From the NCBI GenBank assembly GCA_021432635.1, contig MU270023.1, positions 558,001 through 622,000 of the forward strand: a stretch of DNA of 64,000 nucleotides, read 5' to 3'. This DNA comes from Thozetella sp. PMI_491 (lineage: Eukaryota; Ascomycota; Sordariomycetes; Chaetosphaeriales; Chaetosphaeriaceae). Below are positions 45,413 to 56,464 of this stretch, in pieces. A model generated the notes under the pieces. It was not told the DNA's origin. It did not search any database and saw only the letters and a program-made list of their open reading frames with translations. Within the stretch, counting starts at the first letter, position 1. Every line of letters begins with the position of its first letter. Position numbers and translations under genes: made by a program.

Positions 45413-46500
45413 TCAGAGAATGCAGGTATAAGCCAATGCCACTAGCCCTTCCGCATCCAGAACATCCCGGTCAGATTCTATGCCCTGCACTAGGAGGAGG
45501 CCATAGCCGTACACCGTCTCAGAAGGCTCAGCTCCATGAAAATCCATCATAGAGACATGCTTGCAGAGGTCCTGGAGGTATGTGAGGCCGAGGCTATCAC
45601 AGGAGCGGTTAAGTGCCTGTGCATCACCGCCGGAAGCCTCCTGCTCATACTGGGCCACCAGAGCGTCCAACATTTGGATTCCTTGATGGACTGCGCGCTC
45701 AAATGGACCGTAAAAGTCATCCGTCATGCCCAAGTCAAGGCTGGAAGTCCGCTGACGACGACATTTCTCCTGGTAGACTAGCAGGCCGGCTCCAGTGATC
45801 AGAGCAGCGGTAACTAGTACGCGGGTGGCGTATAGCATGACAAGATCACCAAGGAAAGGATCCTCTGAGTCGGAAGCTCCGAAATTATCGGAATACTCAC
45901 TGTCGAGGCGTTCCAAGCCGTCTTGTTCGATAGGAGTGCCCATCGTGTCGTCCGGCTTTGAGATATTCATGTCGCCGGGGAGCTGACTCGAGCCCATTCG
46001 CGATAAGTATGTCCCAGCCGGTACTAGCAGGATTGGCGAAGATATACCCCTGTCGTAGATTACGCGAGCACAACGGCCCAGGGGACCACGAACTTCGCAA
46101 AATATTTGATGGTACTCACCTTCGCTTCTCACACCCCATTGCTCGATGGGGCTGAAGGTGTCTCGAATAGTTCTTGGTAGATAGTAGTCTAGCTCACCTA
46201 GGTTTATCTTAGACGTTAAAGATAGAAAGGGGTTAATTTCTAAAATATTCTGGCCGATGAGCGAGCGGGAAGCATGGGACCGAGAATCGATACGAGAGCA
46301 GCTAGTTGGCCCCTGGCGATTCCCTTATTTATATGCAAAGAGTAACGCCTAAACAAATGGCTTTTTCGTAGTCGCAGTGGTCTACACCTCACTGATCCGA
46401 TTAGAATATCTGCGAAAGCATGAATATCTTGTATGACTTGCAAACGGGTCTGGAGCTATGAGGTTGCAAGAGGGAGCACCACAGCAAACAAACATCTGAT
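45413..46500 (-). CDS. Membrane protein of unknown function, 5' end unresolved
   Basis: The 3' exon is clear: from about 46023 to the stop at 45413, with VPAGTYLSRMGSSQLPGD, an acidic stretch (DSEYSDNFGASDSEDPFLGD) and one hydrophobic helix (LVMLYATRVLVTAALITGAGLL). A likely intron 46024-46119 (gtgagt donor, ctgctag acceptor) joins it in frame to NLGELDYYLPRTIRDTFSP and QNILEINPFLSLTSK (46120 to about 46320). Further upstream LQVIQDIHAFADILIG (about 46440-46390) may be an earlier exon; it recalls the start of fungal multi-TM proteins, but no ATG could be fixed. It could be a decayed gene. Only 45413-46120 is reasonably sure. Confidence 0.45.
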
Positions 46501-47412
46501 AGCGCTTGCCTTACATCAAGCTAGAACCAATTCATGATTCGTGATACAATGCTTTGCAGAAAATAAATATGCGAGTAAAATGCGACACATCAACAGTCAT
46601 CTCGCTTTTTATCTTTGACTGTTACTTATAAGCTGCCCCGTAACAACTTGGTACCGAATCTTGACTCTATCGCAAACTTTCAAAGGTCAGACTCGACTGT
46701 CCCCCGATGGTTTATAATTCTTGTCATGTCATAGTAACCGGATGAGTTGATGTACATCGTGCGGTGCCTTGTAGATGTGGTTATCGTGAAAGGCACTCCG
46801 GAGTGCTGGTGGCTAGCACCGCACTCCAGCCACGACGCTACGTAGATCGTAGCCGAAGCGGCGAGTATTACGCAATATTAATTGCCGTTAGTGAGAGCTG
46901 AAATAAAGTTGGCTTTATCGACCAAGGGGGTAAGATTTTGGCCCGTAAGCAGGTGACAAGGTCAGTGTGCCCAAAGAGGAGCGGCGCGGCGAGACTCGAC
47001 GCAAGACTGGCCTCTTCAGGGGGCGAGCAGTGTCTCGATTCGTCGTCTAGCGTGGGGACTGCCGCTGTGGGAAGGCAATCTATCTCAAATTTTCCCCGCA
47101 AAGTGCATCCGGTGGCTTTGATTTCGACGATTATGTGCGGGATTCCTATTTGCGGCGTAAAGGCGTGGTATACCTCCCCACAATGGCCTATGGGCGCGGC
47201 GATATTACCCACCAAATCAGAAGCCCCGAGCACCCCAAGGCAGGCAATACCGGCAATCTCACCAAGGAAGGTTCGGCAAGAATCCGGCTCCCGCTCCATG
47301 TTCTATGCCCGACGCTCTCAGTTGTTGGTCTAGAAAAGGATCTCCCAAATATCCACCGGGGTGCCGGTCGAGAGAATCTTGGAAGTGCGCAAACTGCCCG
47401 AGACGTGTGAAG
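46501..47412. other. Stretch without a firm gene
   Basis: Mirror-image ORFs lie on both strands at 46868-47333 (143 codons minus, 131 codons plus). The minus one has slightly better composition (GIPHIIVEIKATGCTL), but neither matches a family. A gctccggagtgctgg-type short inverted region lies near 46790-46830. Confidence 0.35.
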
Positions 47413-48670
47413 ATGCACTGGAGATACTCGACGATACTCGCCATTTTGGCACAGAGTGCCCATGGCATGCTCCGCTTTTCGTGCTCGCAGCTCGTCGTGG
47501 AGCGGCTCGACCCGTGAGCATCTTATCGACCACTCCGTTCCGCCTACAGCACGCTGACCAATGACCGCTCCAGCCTCGTGAACCCGGGGGTTGCCCCTTC
47601 GCCCCATCTGCATCAGATAGTGGGAGGAGTGAGCCGATTATATTTTCTTGTCGCCTGGTCGTTTCTGTGCTGACGCCATGATAGAATGCATTCAACGTGT
47701 CGATGGATCCCAAGAGCCCCCCGCCAACGCAGGCGACATGCACTACATGCACGTTCGTCGACGACTTCTCCAACTATTGGACTGCAGTTCTCTACTTCAA
47801 AGCCCGCAATGGTAGCTACAAACGCGTCCCGCAGAAAGGCAATGTCAACTTTGAGGCGGCATCTGGTGGCGGCATGACGATCTACTACATCCCGTACGCG
47901 GGAAGTAGCAAGGTGGACGTCACGGCGTTCCGTCCCGTACGTTCTCCACTGTAGTCAAGAAGACGCTATAGGAAATCCCCCTACTGACAGCTTCGTGAAG
48001 GGATTTCGCATGCTGATCGGTCAGCAACAATACCGTAGCAAAGCCGAGGCGTCAAAGTTCCGCCAGCTCACGTATACCTGCCTCAAGGATCCCATGACTC
48101 GCAGCGGTGAGACTATGGACATGCCCAAGGCACCCTGCCCGGCCGGCATCATGGCCAACATTCGGTTCCCGACCTGCTGGGACGGCAAGAACCTGGACTC
48201 TCCCGACCACATGTCGCATGTGGCATACCCAGAGAGCGGCACTTTCGAGCGGGGCGGCAAATGCCCCGACACCCATCCGGTCCACGTACCGCAACTCTTC
48301 TACGAGGTGGTTTGGGATACGACCAAGTTCAACGATAAGTCTCTGTGGCCAGCGGACGGGTCGCAGCCCTTCTACTGGAGCCAGGGCGACGAGACTGGCT
48401 TCGGTGCCCACGGCGACTATGTATTCGGGTGGAAGGACGACGCTCTGCAGAAGGCCATGGATAACAACTGCAACATCAACTGCCCTGCTATCAAGACGCA
48501 GACCATCGCGCAGGCAAACAAGTGCAGCCGCACGCCGCAGGTGAAGGAGGATATTGACGGATGTAAGTGGTTTTGTGATCAGTCCCGTCGCCATATCTCG
48601 GAGACCCGGCTGTGCTAACAACTCCTTCCCAGGGCTGGACTCTTTGCCGGGCGGGATGACATCGATGTGA
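47413..48670 (+). CDS. Secreted DUF1996 protein
   Basis: Five exons: 47413-47513, 47574-47628, 47685-47936, 48001-48562, 48633-48670; 335 residues. Residues 1-18 are a signal peptide (MHWRYSTILAILAQSAHG). Joining exons gives FSCSQLVVERLDPLVNPG, APSPHLHQIVGGNAFNVSMD and, at the end, DIDGWLDSLPGGMTSM, all DUF1996 signatures. The core shows MPKAPCPAGIMANIRFPTCW, DHMSHVAYP and CPDTHPVHVPQLFYEV with conserved His and Cys. The acceptor at 48000 was chosen because it gives TAFRPGFRMLIG, the family form. DUF1996 proteins are secreted or wall-associated; some carry WSC domains, absent here. Biochemical role unknown. Confidence 0.9.
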
Positions 48671-48902
48671 GAACCGAAGAAAACGGCCGCGGATACCCCA
48701 AGGTAGGGTTTCAGGGATGAGGAATATCTTCCGCCTAAGGGCCCGGATAGGTTTGATGGCTCTAGTGGCTACGGATTCCTTGTAGGCCAAAGTTGATGGC
48801 ATCTCATGTATATACAAGAGGGCTGCTCCCCAAATACTTTCCATATAGGCTCTTAGTCCTACCACCACGGTGGTAGTACGGTCGACCAGCAGCATGCCCG
48901 GG

Positions 48903-49705
48903 CTATGAGTCCTTCTTGGTACTCTTCCGCTTTGACTTCTTCCTCTGTGACAGCATATGCCCGAAGAGAATGTAGAAAGCTAGCTTGTCAGTGGCTGAAG
49001 AAGATAGCTAATTCCGAATGCCTACCAATTGGATATATGGACAGCCCTAGCCAGAGCAGATATTGGTACAGAGGGTTGCGGGATTTGGACGGCTCGATGA
49101 CGGCATAGACGAGGCGGATCTCAGAAAGAAAGCCGATGGGGTACAGGACAAGGAAGATATTGTACCTTGATCAACAGGTCAGATCTTGCATCAGGCTGCC
49201 TCCCGAGCGAGCGAGCACAGCATTGGGAGGCCAATCGGGCAGCCTACCTAAGCCACAAGAGCGGGCCCGGCACTCCTCCAGCCGCCCTGTCTACCGCAAA
49301 GTAGGTATATCGCACGGCATCTGCCGCGTTCCAGGCGACCTGTAGGAGAAAATACGCGGGCTCGCGCGCCGAAACATTCGGGTAGTTCCGGGTGATGGCC
49401 CAGATGACCGTGTTGCGGCCCGCCACCTGCAGCGCGGTGGTGAGCGGCGCGGCGGGGACTAGGCGAATCGAAGCATGCACCACCTCGATCGCGGTCAGGG
49501 TCTCGACGGCCCGGGCGAAGAGGTTGAGCTGGTCCCACACGGCAGCGTTGCCGCCGGCGAACCAGAGCTGGACGGTCCGAGCGAGAACCACGGTTCGCAG
49601 CAGCGCCGAGACGGTATTGTAGAGGACTAGATAGGCCGTGGTGGCGCCAGAAGCGGGCCGCTTGGAGGCGGCGCGGCGCGGTGGTCCTGTCATTTCTTCA
49701 GACAT
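48903..49705 (-). CDS. PHS1: PHS1-type very-long-chain (3R)-3-hydroxyacyl-CoA dehydratase
   Basis: Three exons, 49705-49248, 49165-49026 and 48979-48903; 224 residues, introns 82 and 46 nt. The family (HACD/PTPLA) makes the third step of very-long-chain fatty acid elongation in the ER membrane, dehydrating 3-hydroxyacyl-CoA. Visible marks are AYLVLYNTVSALLRTVV, VETLTAIEVVHASIRLVP, QVAGRNTVIWAI and the helix LLQVAWNAADAVRYTYFAV, which holds the Tyr of the catalytic pair; the Glu of the pair is probably in VLYPIGFLSEIRLVY. Splicing completes LWLRYNIFLVLYPIG and SIYPIAFYILFGHML. The tail RKKSKRKSTKKDS is a Lys-rich ER-retention-like end. Length is typical. The secreted-protein neighbours share no obvious function with it. 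Confidence 0.92.
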
Positions 49706-50982
49706 TTCCAGGTGGCAGTCTTTGACGGGTGGAAAAACTGCGTATGAGAGCTACGGAGTATCCTGATGGCGTGGAAGAGATTCTCGGGTCTGCACGCACC
49801 AATCAAACACCCTGGCCATGTGCTTGGCGCTAGTTGTACCCACTCCCCATCGGACAGAGCACATGCGTCTCGTGTTGTGGAGTAATTTCAGCACTTCCAA
49901 CGCCGAGCCGAGGGGTTAGCCACCTGAACGACGCCCCAGGGAATTGAAGTAAAAAAAAATTACCCGCTAGTTATCCGAGGTTCGCCAGTAGCACAAAGTA
50001 CACTTCATTTTTGGCAAGATTCGTCTGCGGCACACCAAAGGTGAGAGCAGGCAGCACGCATCAAGGCACTCCGGGGAGTTGGGACTGGCAGTGAAGATCC
50101 ACAATTTCCCTTGTTACTTGCATATGAGTCTATGAGTCTAGCTAGCGAATAATACCAAAGCTCTGCCAGCAGAGTAGACGGTTTGGCGGCCCATCAGCCA
50201 CGCACGACGCGAGAAATTGGCTGTGAAGGCCCACTCGGAACGAAGTGGCAGTTGTTGCAAAGCTGAGATTGGCCGACATTAGTGTAAGAAAGGAGATACA
50301 TAGAGAGAGCTTGGAGAGCCGAAGTGCAGTGGGAATTCATTCCATCGTGCTATAAAGTAAAGGAGGTGTTACTTTGTGCTATTGGGGAACCTCGGATAAC
50401 GGGAGGGTTTTTTATTTTTATTTTTTATTTTTATTTTTATTTTAGCAATCTCAGTGCTTGGGCAAAAGGCACATGAAGGGTCACAGTGGGTAAGAAATTG
50501 CAGCGAAAAAAAGGGCGGGGAAACCTACCCACCGTTTGGATGGGTAGCTTGAGGAGGATTGGATCGAGAGGGCTAGATATTGCAGTGAAAAACATGCGCG
50601 GTACAGTGAAATATGGAGCACGGAGCGACGCTGCTAAGGAGGCAGGGCCCACACAGAGGACCCGGGGAGGCGCAGGAAATTTGCTGTGAAGAACCAGCCA
50701 CAGCTCGACAGCACCGGCCTCCCTTCCTCGGCACACTGTGCTGTGCCACGATATACTGAAGGGAGACATGCCTTTCGATAACATCTCAACCGCAACCGAA
50801 GGCTGCACATGCAAAAGTAGAGTACGACAACATCAGGTCGCCGTCCGCAGTCCGAACAAATAATGCTCGTAATTTCCCTAATATGTACGATTCACCAAAA
50901 AAAACAAGTATATACACGAGAAAGTATACTTCAGATGGCCTTTCATCCCTAGGACAAATTCAATCATGGCCGACACAAGGTC
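49706..50982. other. Intergenic with a T/A microsatellite
   Basis: Upstream region of PHS1 and 3' flank of the endoglucanase. Holds the (TTTTTA)n tract at 50408-50444. No gene seen. Confidence 0.5.
50408..50444. repeat. (TTTTTA)n microsatellite
   Basis: Repeated tttttattttta-type units of five to seven T followed by A, about six copies. Non-coding. Confidence 0.85.
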
Positions 50983-52482
50983 CTAGAGACACTGCGAGTA
51001 CCCTAGCAAAAGGTTAGTCGGATAAATCTTCTCGAAGCAACAAATCAGAACTCACAGTCGTTGGAGTACTGGCAGGTGTAGCCCGCCGCGCAGCTGGTGC
51101 AGCCAGAGAACCCATTGCCGCCGCATTGGGCGTAGTGGGCGGCGGTGCAGGTCGGACCGCTGCCGCTACTGGTGCTCGTGGGTTTGGTCGTTGTTGAAAC
51201 TCCCGGTGAGCTCGACGACGAGCCACCAGACGTCTTGGGAGTCGTGGATCCGATGTCGCCCCATCGGATGTTGGAGAACACCACGTGGGTGTCCGGGTGC
51301 TGGGCGAGGATGAGGTCCGGGTTGCCCTCGGTGCTGCTGCATGGTCCGTTGCTGCCGCTATCGAGCCAGTTCATGAATTGCCCGTTGTCATTCCAGATGC
51401 TAAAGATCAAGACCATGCCCCGGGCTAGCGCCTGCCCCATGGTAGTGAAGCCGCCATAGGCTTGCGCCGACGAGCACTCCGAGGCAGCAATGGTATCCCC
51501 CGTGGTCACGGCGCTCTTGATTTGAACCCCGTTCTGGAAGTACTTGCGTGTGATGCTTGCCAAGGTGCCAGATATCGTGCCATCGCTGGTGGCAAACTGG
51601 GTGGTCACGGTGAAGGTCTTGGAAGTATCCACGGTGCCGCCAGGGGCGTAATACCTATGCCACGAGCTCGAGGTCAGTTTACGGTCTCTATGAGGAGGAA
51701 ATAATCTCCTGCACTCACCCTGTAAAGCCCTTTGAGTACGGGTTGAAACCACAACCCCCGGAATCGCACGCCGAGGAAGTGCAGGCATGCGGCGTGAAGG
51801 CGTTGGCGCGCGAGTTGGCCTCGAGAATGTCCATCTCATTGCAGCAGAAGGGAGAGCGGGCAGTGTTGAGAGTACCGTTCTTCCAGTTCTGCACTGGGCA
51901 CTGCGCGTCGCAATATCCGCTCCCGTAGTTGGCGCCGGCCGTGTTGTACTCGTTCCTGCCGCCAGTGGCGCTCATCTCAGACAGGTACAGCGCGCCGTTC
52001 TCTCCGCAGGGTAGGGTCGACAGATCGACGTCAAAGCTCAACTCTTGGCCGTTCAGCTTGAGCATCTCGTAGTCCCCATCCGAGCCTAGGAGGTAGACGC
52101 GGGGGGAGACGCTGCTGTATGTGCTACCGCTCTTTATGTACTGATACATGGTGAGCGTGTCGCCCGAGGTCGTCACGCCGGCGGCGGTGTAATTAACGCC
52201 TTCTATGGCGCAATTGGCCGCGCAGGTAGCTTCGTCGGGGCATACAGCGCTGTTGACGCCGCTGGAGGTGGTGCACGAAGTGCTGCCATCGTGGATCCAG
52301 CGGTAGTTCCAGTCCAGGACAACTGAGGTGTTCTGCGCCACGCATCCCTGAGCGGTACTGCACTTCCAGGTGGTCAATTGCGGATGGACTTCGGGGGTGT
52401 CTGTACCTGGCTTCTGGGCCAAGACAACCTGTCCTACAAGCAATGCGGCTGCGGTCAGCCGGGGGATGGTAAACTGAGCCAT
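50983..52482 (-). CDS. egl1: GH7 endoglucanase I with C-terminal CBM1
   Basis: Three exons, 52482-51719, 51654-51056 and 51002-50983; 460 residues. Residues 1-22 are a signal peptide ([15 protein letters not shown]), and mature [19 protein letters not shown] matches the EG I start. The catalytic motif is [15 protein letters not shown], with the nucleophile and acid/base Glu flanking the Asp; M-D-I-L and the short tunnel loops favour endoglucanase over cellobiohydrolase. The catalytic domain ends [10 protein letters not shown], then a Ser/Thr/Pro linker (about 35 residues) and CBM1 ([16 protein letters not shown]). The last exon is only 20 nt: intron 51003-51055 (gtgagt donor, gactaac branch) turns the ending into NDWYSQCL, the complete CBM1 C-terminus. 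It cleaves internal beta-1,4 bonds of cellulose outside the cell. Confidence 0.95.
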
Positions 52483-52560
52483 GATGTATACTCGGTCGGG
52501 CCACTGGGGGATGTAGACGTAACTCCGCAGCTCAGCATCGACCTCGTGTGCGTCGCGCGT

Positions 52561-52567
52561 CTTTATA
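52561..52567 (-). promoter_or_regulatory. TATA box of the endoglucanase gene
   Basis: TATAAAG on the minus strand, about 80 bases upstream of the start codon at 52482, a normal distance for a fungal cellulase. Confidence 0.55.
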
Positions 52568-52635
52568 AGCCCGAGAAACCCGCGTAGTGTCGATCTGTCG
52601 AGGTAGCATGGCACCTATGCGCGGGCAATGCAACC

Positions 52636-52673
52636 CCCCGGGATCGTAGGGTTGCAGCTCTAGGGTTCCCCGG
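52636..52673 (-). promoter_or_regulatory. Two CreA/Cre1-type sites upstream of the endoglucanase
   Basis: CCCCGG at 52636-52641 and again at 52668-52673 (SYGGRG on the minus strand), 155-190 bases upstream of the start. Closely paired sites are typical of glucose-repressed cellulase promoters; function is inferred. Confidence 0.4.
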
Positions 52674-53647
52674 CGACCTGTTCCTGGCGACGGGCCTGCG
52701 TCCCGATCGCAGACCCACCTTGGCTTGCGCACGAACGGACCGATCATTCCGTGAATGATCCATGGAGAGGAGCAAGTAGGACAAGCGTTTAGCATTAAGA
52801 ACAATGGCTGTGGTACTGACAATAAAGTAAAACAGCTGGGATTGCATGGGCATATAGTCCCTGCCGTGAAAGCATTATAGTCTGGTTACCTGCCCAATTC
52901 AGTTAGCTGATCTGGTGAGAAGGCGCAGCTAGATTGAGGGGGTAGGGATATCGAAACGCGGGGAATCTTCATAAGCCTGGACCCTCGAGGTGGGTATATG
53001 CGAGGTATTTTACTTTACAGGTGTCAGGAAAGGGGTGGTACGCACCTGGCATTAATAAGAGCAAGTAAAACGTAGTTATGTGGAGGCTGATTGGGACGAA
53101 ATTGGCTTAAGGAATCATCTTCTATTCTTAGGTATGGCAAATAGAGCTCGAGACTCATACCAAGTGGTCTTTTCATTCAGGAGGCGTTGGACAAACAATT
53201 ACATACTCCGAGCTACACTCAAGCTAGCTAGCTTAGAAGCGTAACAGAGCATACGAGCTCTATAAGCTTAGTACCTATCTTACGGCATCATTTTCTTGAA
53301 GGCAAGTCAGCCTTTAATGAGACCGAAAGGTTTGGACCAGCAAACAGGGAGAGCTGGCTACTTCAGGTATTGGATTGGAAATACTCGGATAGTAATGACA
53401 GTCCAGTTCCACTTCGCATCACTTCCTTTTTTTTGGTACTCCTTGATGTCCTGCGGTCCTTCTGGAGCCTTTTCTCGTTTACTTGGCTTCGGAAAATTCC
53501 AGTTCAACTTCTCGTCCTCGAATTATAAATGAACCTTGCGTATTCTCGTGCCCATTAACGCTGTTAGAACCGCCGAACCCGTGATTCAGACTGCACCGTA
53601 TCACGTATCTGCGATATTTGTACCAGCTAATGTTAGTTTGGGCTGGG
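52674..53647. other. Distal upstream region of the endoglucanase
   Basis: About 1 kb with no gene; also the 3' flank of the proline-rich gene. Small ORFs inside are noise. Confidence 0.45.
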
Positions 53648-54586
53648 TCAGTGGTGGGGTGGCCCCTGAGGCGGAGGCTGCTGGCCGCCAGGAGGAGGGG
53701 GCTGCTGGCCTCCAGGGGGCGAAGGTGGAGGTGACTGTTTCGGAGGGGGCGCCGGGGGCGACTGCGCAGGAGGTGGAGGCGGAGGCGACTGCTTCGGAGG
53801 GGGGGCCGGGGGCGACTGCGCAGGAGGCGGAGGCGGAGGTGACTGTTTCGGAGGGGGAGCCGGGGGCGACTGCGCAGGAGGCGGAGGCGGAGGTGACTGT
53901 TTCGGAGGGGGAGCCGGGGGCGACTGCGCAGGAGGTGGAGGCGGAGGAGGCTGCCTTGCGATCACATCATGGGGATGGGCGCTTGGAGTGGGTGGCGGTT
54001 GCTGGCCTCCCGGAGGGGATGGGGGAGGAGACTGCTTCGGGGGTTCCGAAGGAGGGGGCGACGGCTTAGCAGGAGGCGTAGGGGACTGTGCTGGAGGGGG
54101 AGTCGGCGGCGGCTGCTGGCTTGCCGGAGGGGATGGGGGAGGAGACTGCTTCGGGGGTTCCGAAGGAGGGGGCGACGGCTTAGCAGGAGGCGTAGGGGAC
54201 TGCGCCGGAGGGGGAGTCGGCGGCGGCTGCTGACTTGCCGGAGGGGTTGGAGGAGGAGACTGCTTTGGGGGTTGCGAAGGAGGGGGTGACGGCTTAGCCG
54301 GAGGGGTAGGGGACTGTGACGGAGGAGGCGAGTCGTCGGAGTCTCGGGCGACGGCCGGAATGGCGGCAGCCTTCACCGAAACAGCAGATAGAGCGACTCC
54401 CTGCCAAGGTTGTTAACATCGATGTGTGTCTCCGCTGCCCGGCCGGACAGAAGGGCCTAGGATGTAGCTTACGGCATAGCGACCAACGAGACCAACGCCA
54501 CCGGCTTGAGGCTTGATCTGGTAGCCGGCGGCAGTGAGCGCCAAAAGGGCGGACACAAGAAGCTGTCCGACAGTGGGAGGCTGCAT
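53648..54586 (-). CDS. Secreted proline-rich tandem-repeat protein
   Basis: Two exons, 54586-54473 and 54400-53648, intron 54401-54472 (gtaagc donor, cag acceptor); 288 residues. Exon 1 encodes a signal peptide (VGQLLVSALLALTAAG) and QIKPQAGGVGLVGRYA, continuing after the splice as GVALSAVSVKAAAIPAVARD. The rest is almost only P, S, Q, A and K in two repeat types. The first is a roughly 38-residue unit (SPTPPAKPSPPPS then PPKQSPPPxPPASQQPPP), two to three copies. The second is an 18-residue unit (PPPPPPAQSPPAPPPKQS), about four copies. It resembles cell-wall extensin-like proteins and likely forms a polyproline II rod. No catalytic domain and no GPI signal at the C-terminus. Confidence 0.8.
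53690..54320. repeat. Coding tandem repeats (54-nt and about 114-nt units)
   Basis: On the plus strand this region is a G-rich array. Units of about 54 nt occupy roughly 53700-53950 and units of about 114 nt roughly 54000-54310, matching the 18- and 38-residue protein repeats. Neighbouring copies are nearly identical, which suggests recent expansion or homogenisation. Confidence 0.75.
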
Positions 54587-56464
54587 CGTGTCGATGAGTG
54601 TTTAAGGGGCTGTTATGATCAGGGAAGGTAGAACTCTTCGAAACAGATGCTGAAAAGACTGGTCTACTCTAGGGTTGAAGCAAGACCTGGAGGATCCCTG
54701 CCCCTTTTATAGACTGTTCCTCTACGTTGAGCGCCACAGAAGTCTCGATCCTCGAAGTATTGGCGACGAGATGTGGCGACTTGTAAGCGAGACAAAGACG
54801 TGCTCGGGGGAGTAGAAGTGTTTGATATTGGGGCGGAATCGCGGAGGGAACTCCGAACCATCGACAAAGTAAAGATCATTTCGGTTCCGGTCCTTGCATA
54901 CTCTCGCTCCGGCAGATGCCAAGCCATATATCTAGGCCGATGATAACGATTGCACGATTTTCACCAAATACCATCCAGGTGGCTGATCGCGCCCCTCGGT
55001 CTACTGTCTACCTTACGTACATGAAAGGCGGTGCATGGAAGAGAGTCAGTACCTGGTATCTATCACAGAGAAGCTCTGGCGACCTCTAAATCTAAGATCT
55101 CTGATAAGACTTGAGCAGATTGCGATTACGACGCCGCATCCTTAAGCCTCCTTACCTACCTCTCTGTCGTGCCAAGTCGGCTTGTTGCTGCAAGCGACGA
55201 TCGCGTCTTCTCGCGTCTTCCATCCCGTCTCCAAAGCCGGTTCGACATTAACCCCACATCCCGGTAACACAGGCGCAAACTCGCTAGCTGGAGCGGGAGC
55301 AAAGAGCTCTCCATACGAGGTAATCTATTGATCTTCAGTTCTCTGCCGCGGCCAGCATCCGACCAGTGCCCCACCAGTGAGGAGCGTTGAGTCCGCATTC
55401 ATACCTTCCGGGCTCATAACACCAACCAGTCACGTCATGATCCCTGTACCCCGCATTTCCCGGGGCTCGTCACCCGATAGTTTTGCCCTGCCAAGCCATT
55501 GCCGACCGCTGCTGCAACGGTCGCCTCAGGGTTCCATCGTTGAGATGCCAAGCAATAGGAGAAAAGAAAGGCAAAATTTCCCGAGCCGGCGCAATATACT
55601 GCAGGGGGAGGTGAACGTCACATCTTCTGAACATCTCCGAGACCCACGGTGAGGTCCAAGGTGCTGTGCAATCTGGGAACCGCGTGAGGGGACAATGTTG
55701 AAACTTGCTCAGTATTTCGTCATTCTACGTCTCTTTGGCGGGCGGGGGCACAAATAGCACCGCGGAGAAAGCCAAGCTGCGTTGATTAACCCGGGAGAGT
55801 TGGCCGTGGCCGACGACCAGGTTCAAGGAGTAATCTCAAGGCCGTAAGTCTCCCACGAATAGGGTCAACTATGAGCGCACCACAGACCATACGTGATTCA
55901 GCGGCACGGCATAGGGTGTACTTCTAGAGGCCGGTAAAAACCACATGTTGCTCGTGGCTTGCCGTGAGCCGGGCTTCAAACAGCATGTCGCCATTCAAGC
56001 TCCAGGGCGAGGGGCAAGCCGTGCTTTTGTTTTGGCAAAACACGGCTGGATATAATGAAGTGCTGGTTCCCTTCCATTCATGATGCAACGTGGAGACCCA
56101 ATACTTTCTCATGTAACCTTCTCATGTATTCGGTGCTCTCACTGTGGGACATTGAGCAGGTCTAATTGAACCAGTGTATCTGGGGCTATCACCTTGACGA
56201 ATCTGCGACTAGGCCATGCCAAGATTAAGGATGTCACCCAGTAACAAATATTGAAGAACTAAGGGTAGTTGTTGATCCAGTTCCTCATTGGCAATCCACA
56301 TCTGATGTTTTAAATCGCTTGATTGAGTGCATCTAGGTACATTCCGCAATTAGCCTTGCATGTTCTTGGTTCACCTCACATTCGTCTTGTCGCCCACATG
56401 GCCCTGTTAGGCAACTAGACTATGGATAATATCGCGATGAAACGGCCAAACAATAGCAATTGAG
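54587..56464. other. Gene-poor intergenic stretch
   Basis: 1.9 kb without a supportable gene; holds the promoter of the proline-rich gene. ORFs at 54664-54927 (minus) and 55377-55652 (plus) show no family resemblance. Confidence 0.45.

Noticed and set aside
46868-47333. Overlapping ORFs on both strands
   Set aside because: Neither shows a known domain, signal peptide or splice partner; listed only as part of a non-genic stretch.
48052-48621. 189-codon minus-strand ORF
   Set aside because: Antisense shadow of DUF1996 exon 4, which carries family motifs and proper splice sites.
51045-51060. Endoglucanase ending in NDCEF, i.e. a CBM1 missing its aromatic pair
   Set aside because: A standard intron here restores the normal WYSQCL ending.
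53536-54289. Long plus-strand Gly/Glu/Ala-rich ORFs
   Set aside because: They are the antisense image of the proline-rich repeat gene. The minus strand has a signal peptide, a good intron and a repeat structure at protein level; the plus frames have none.
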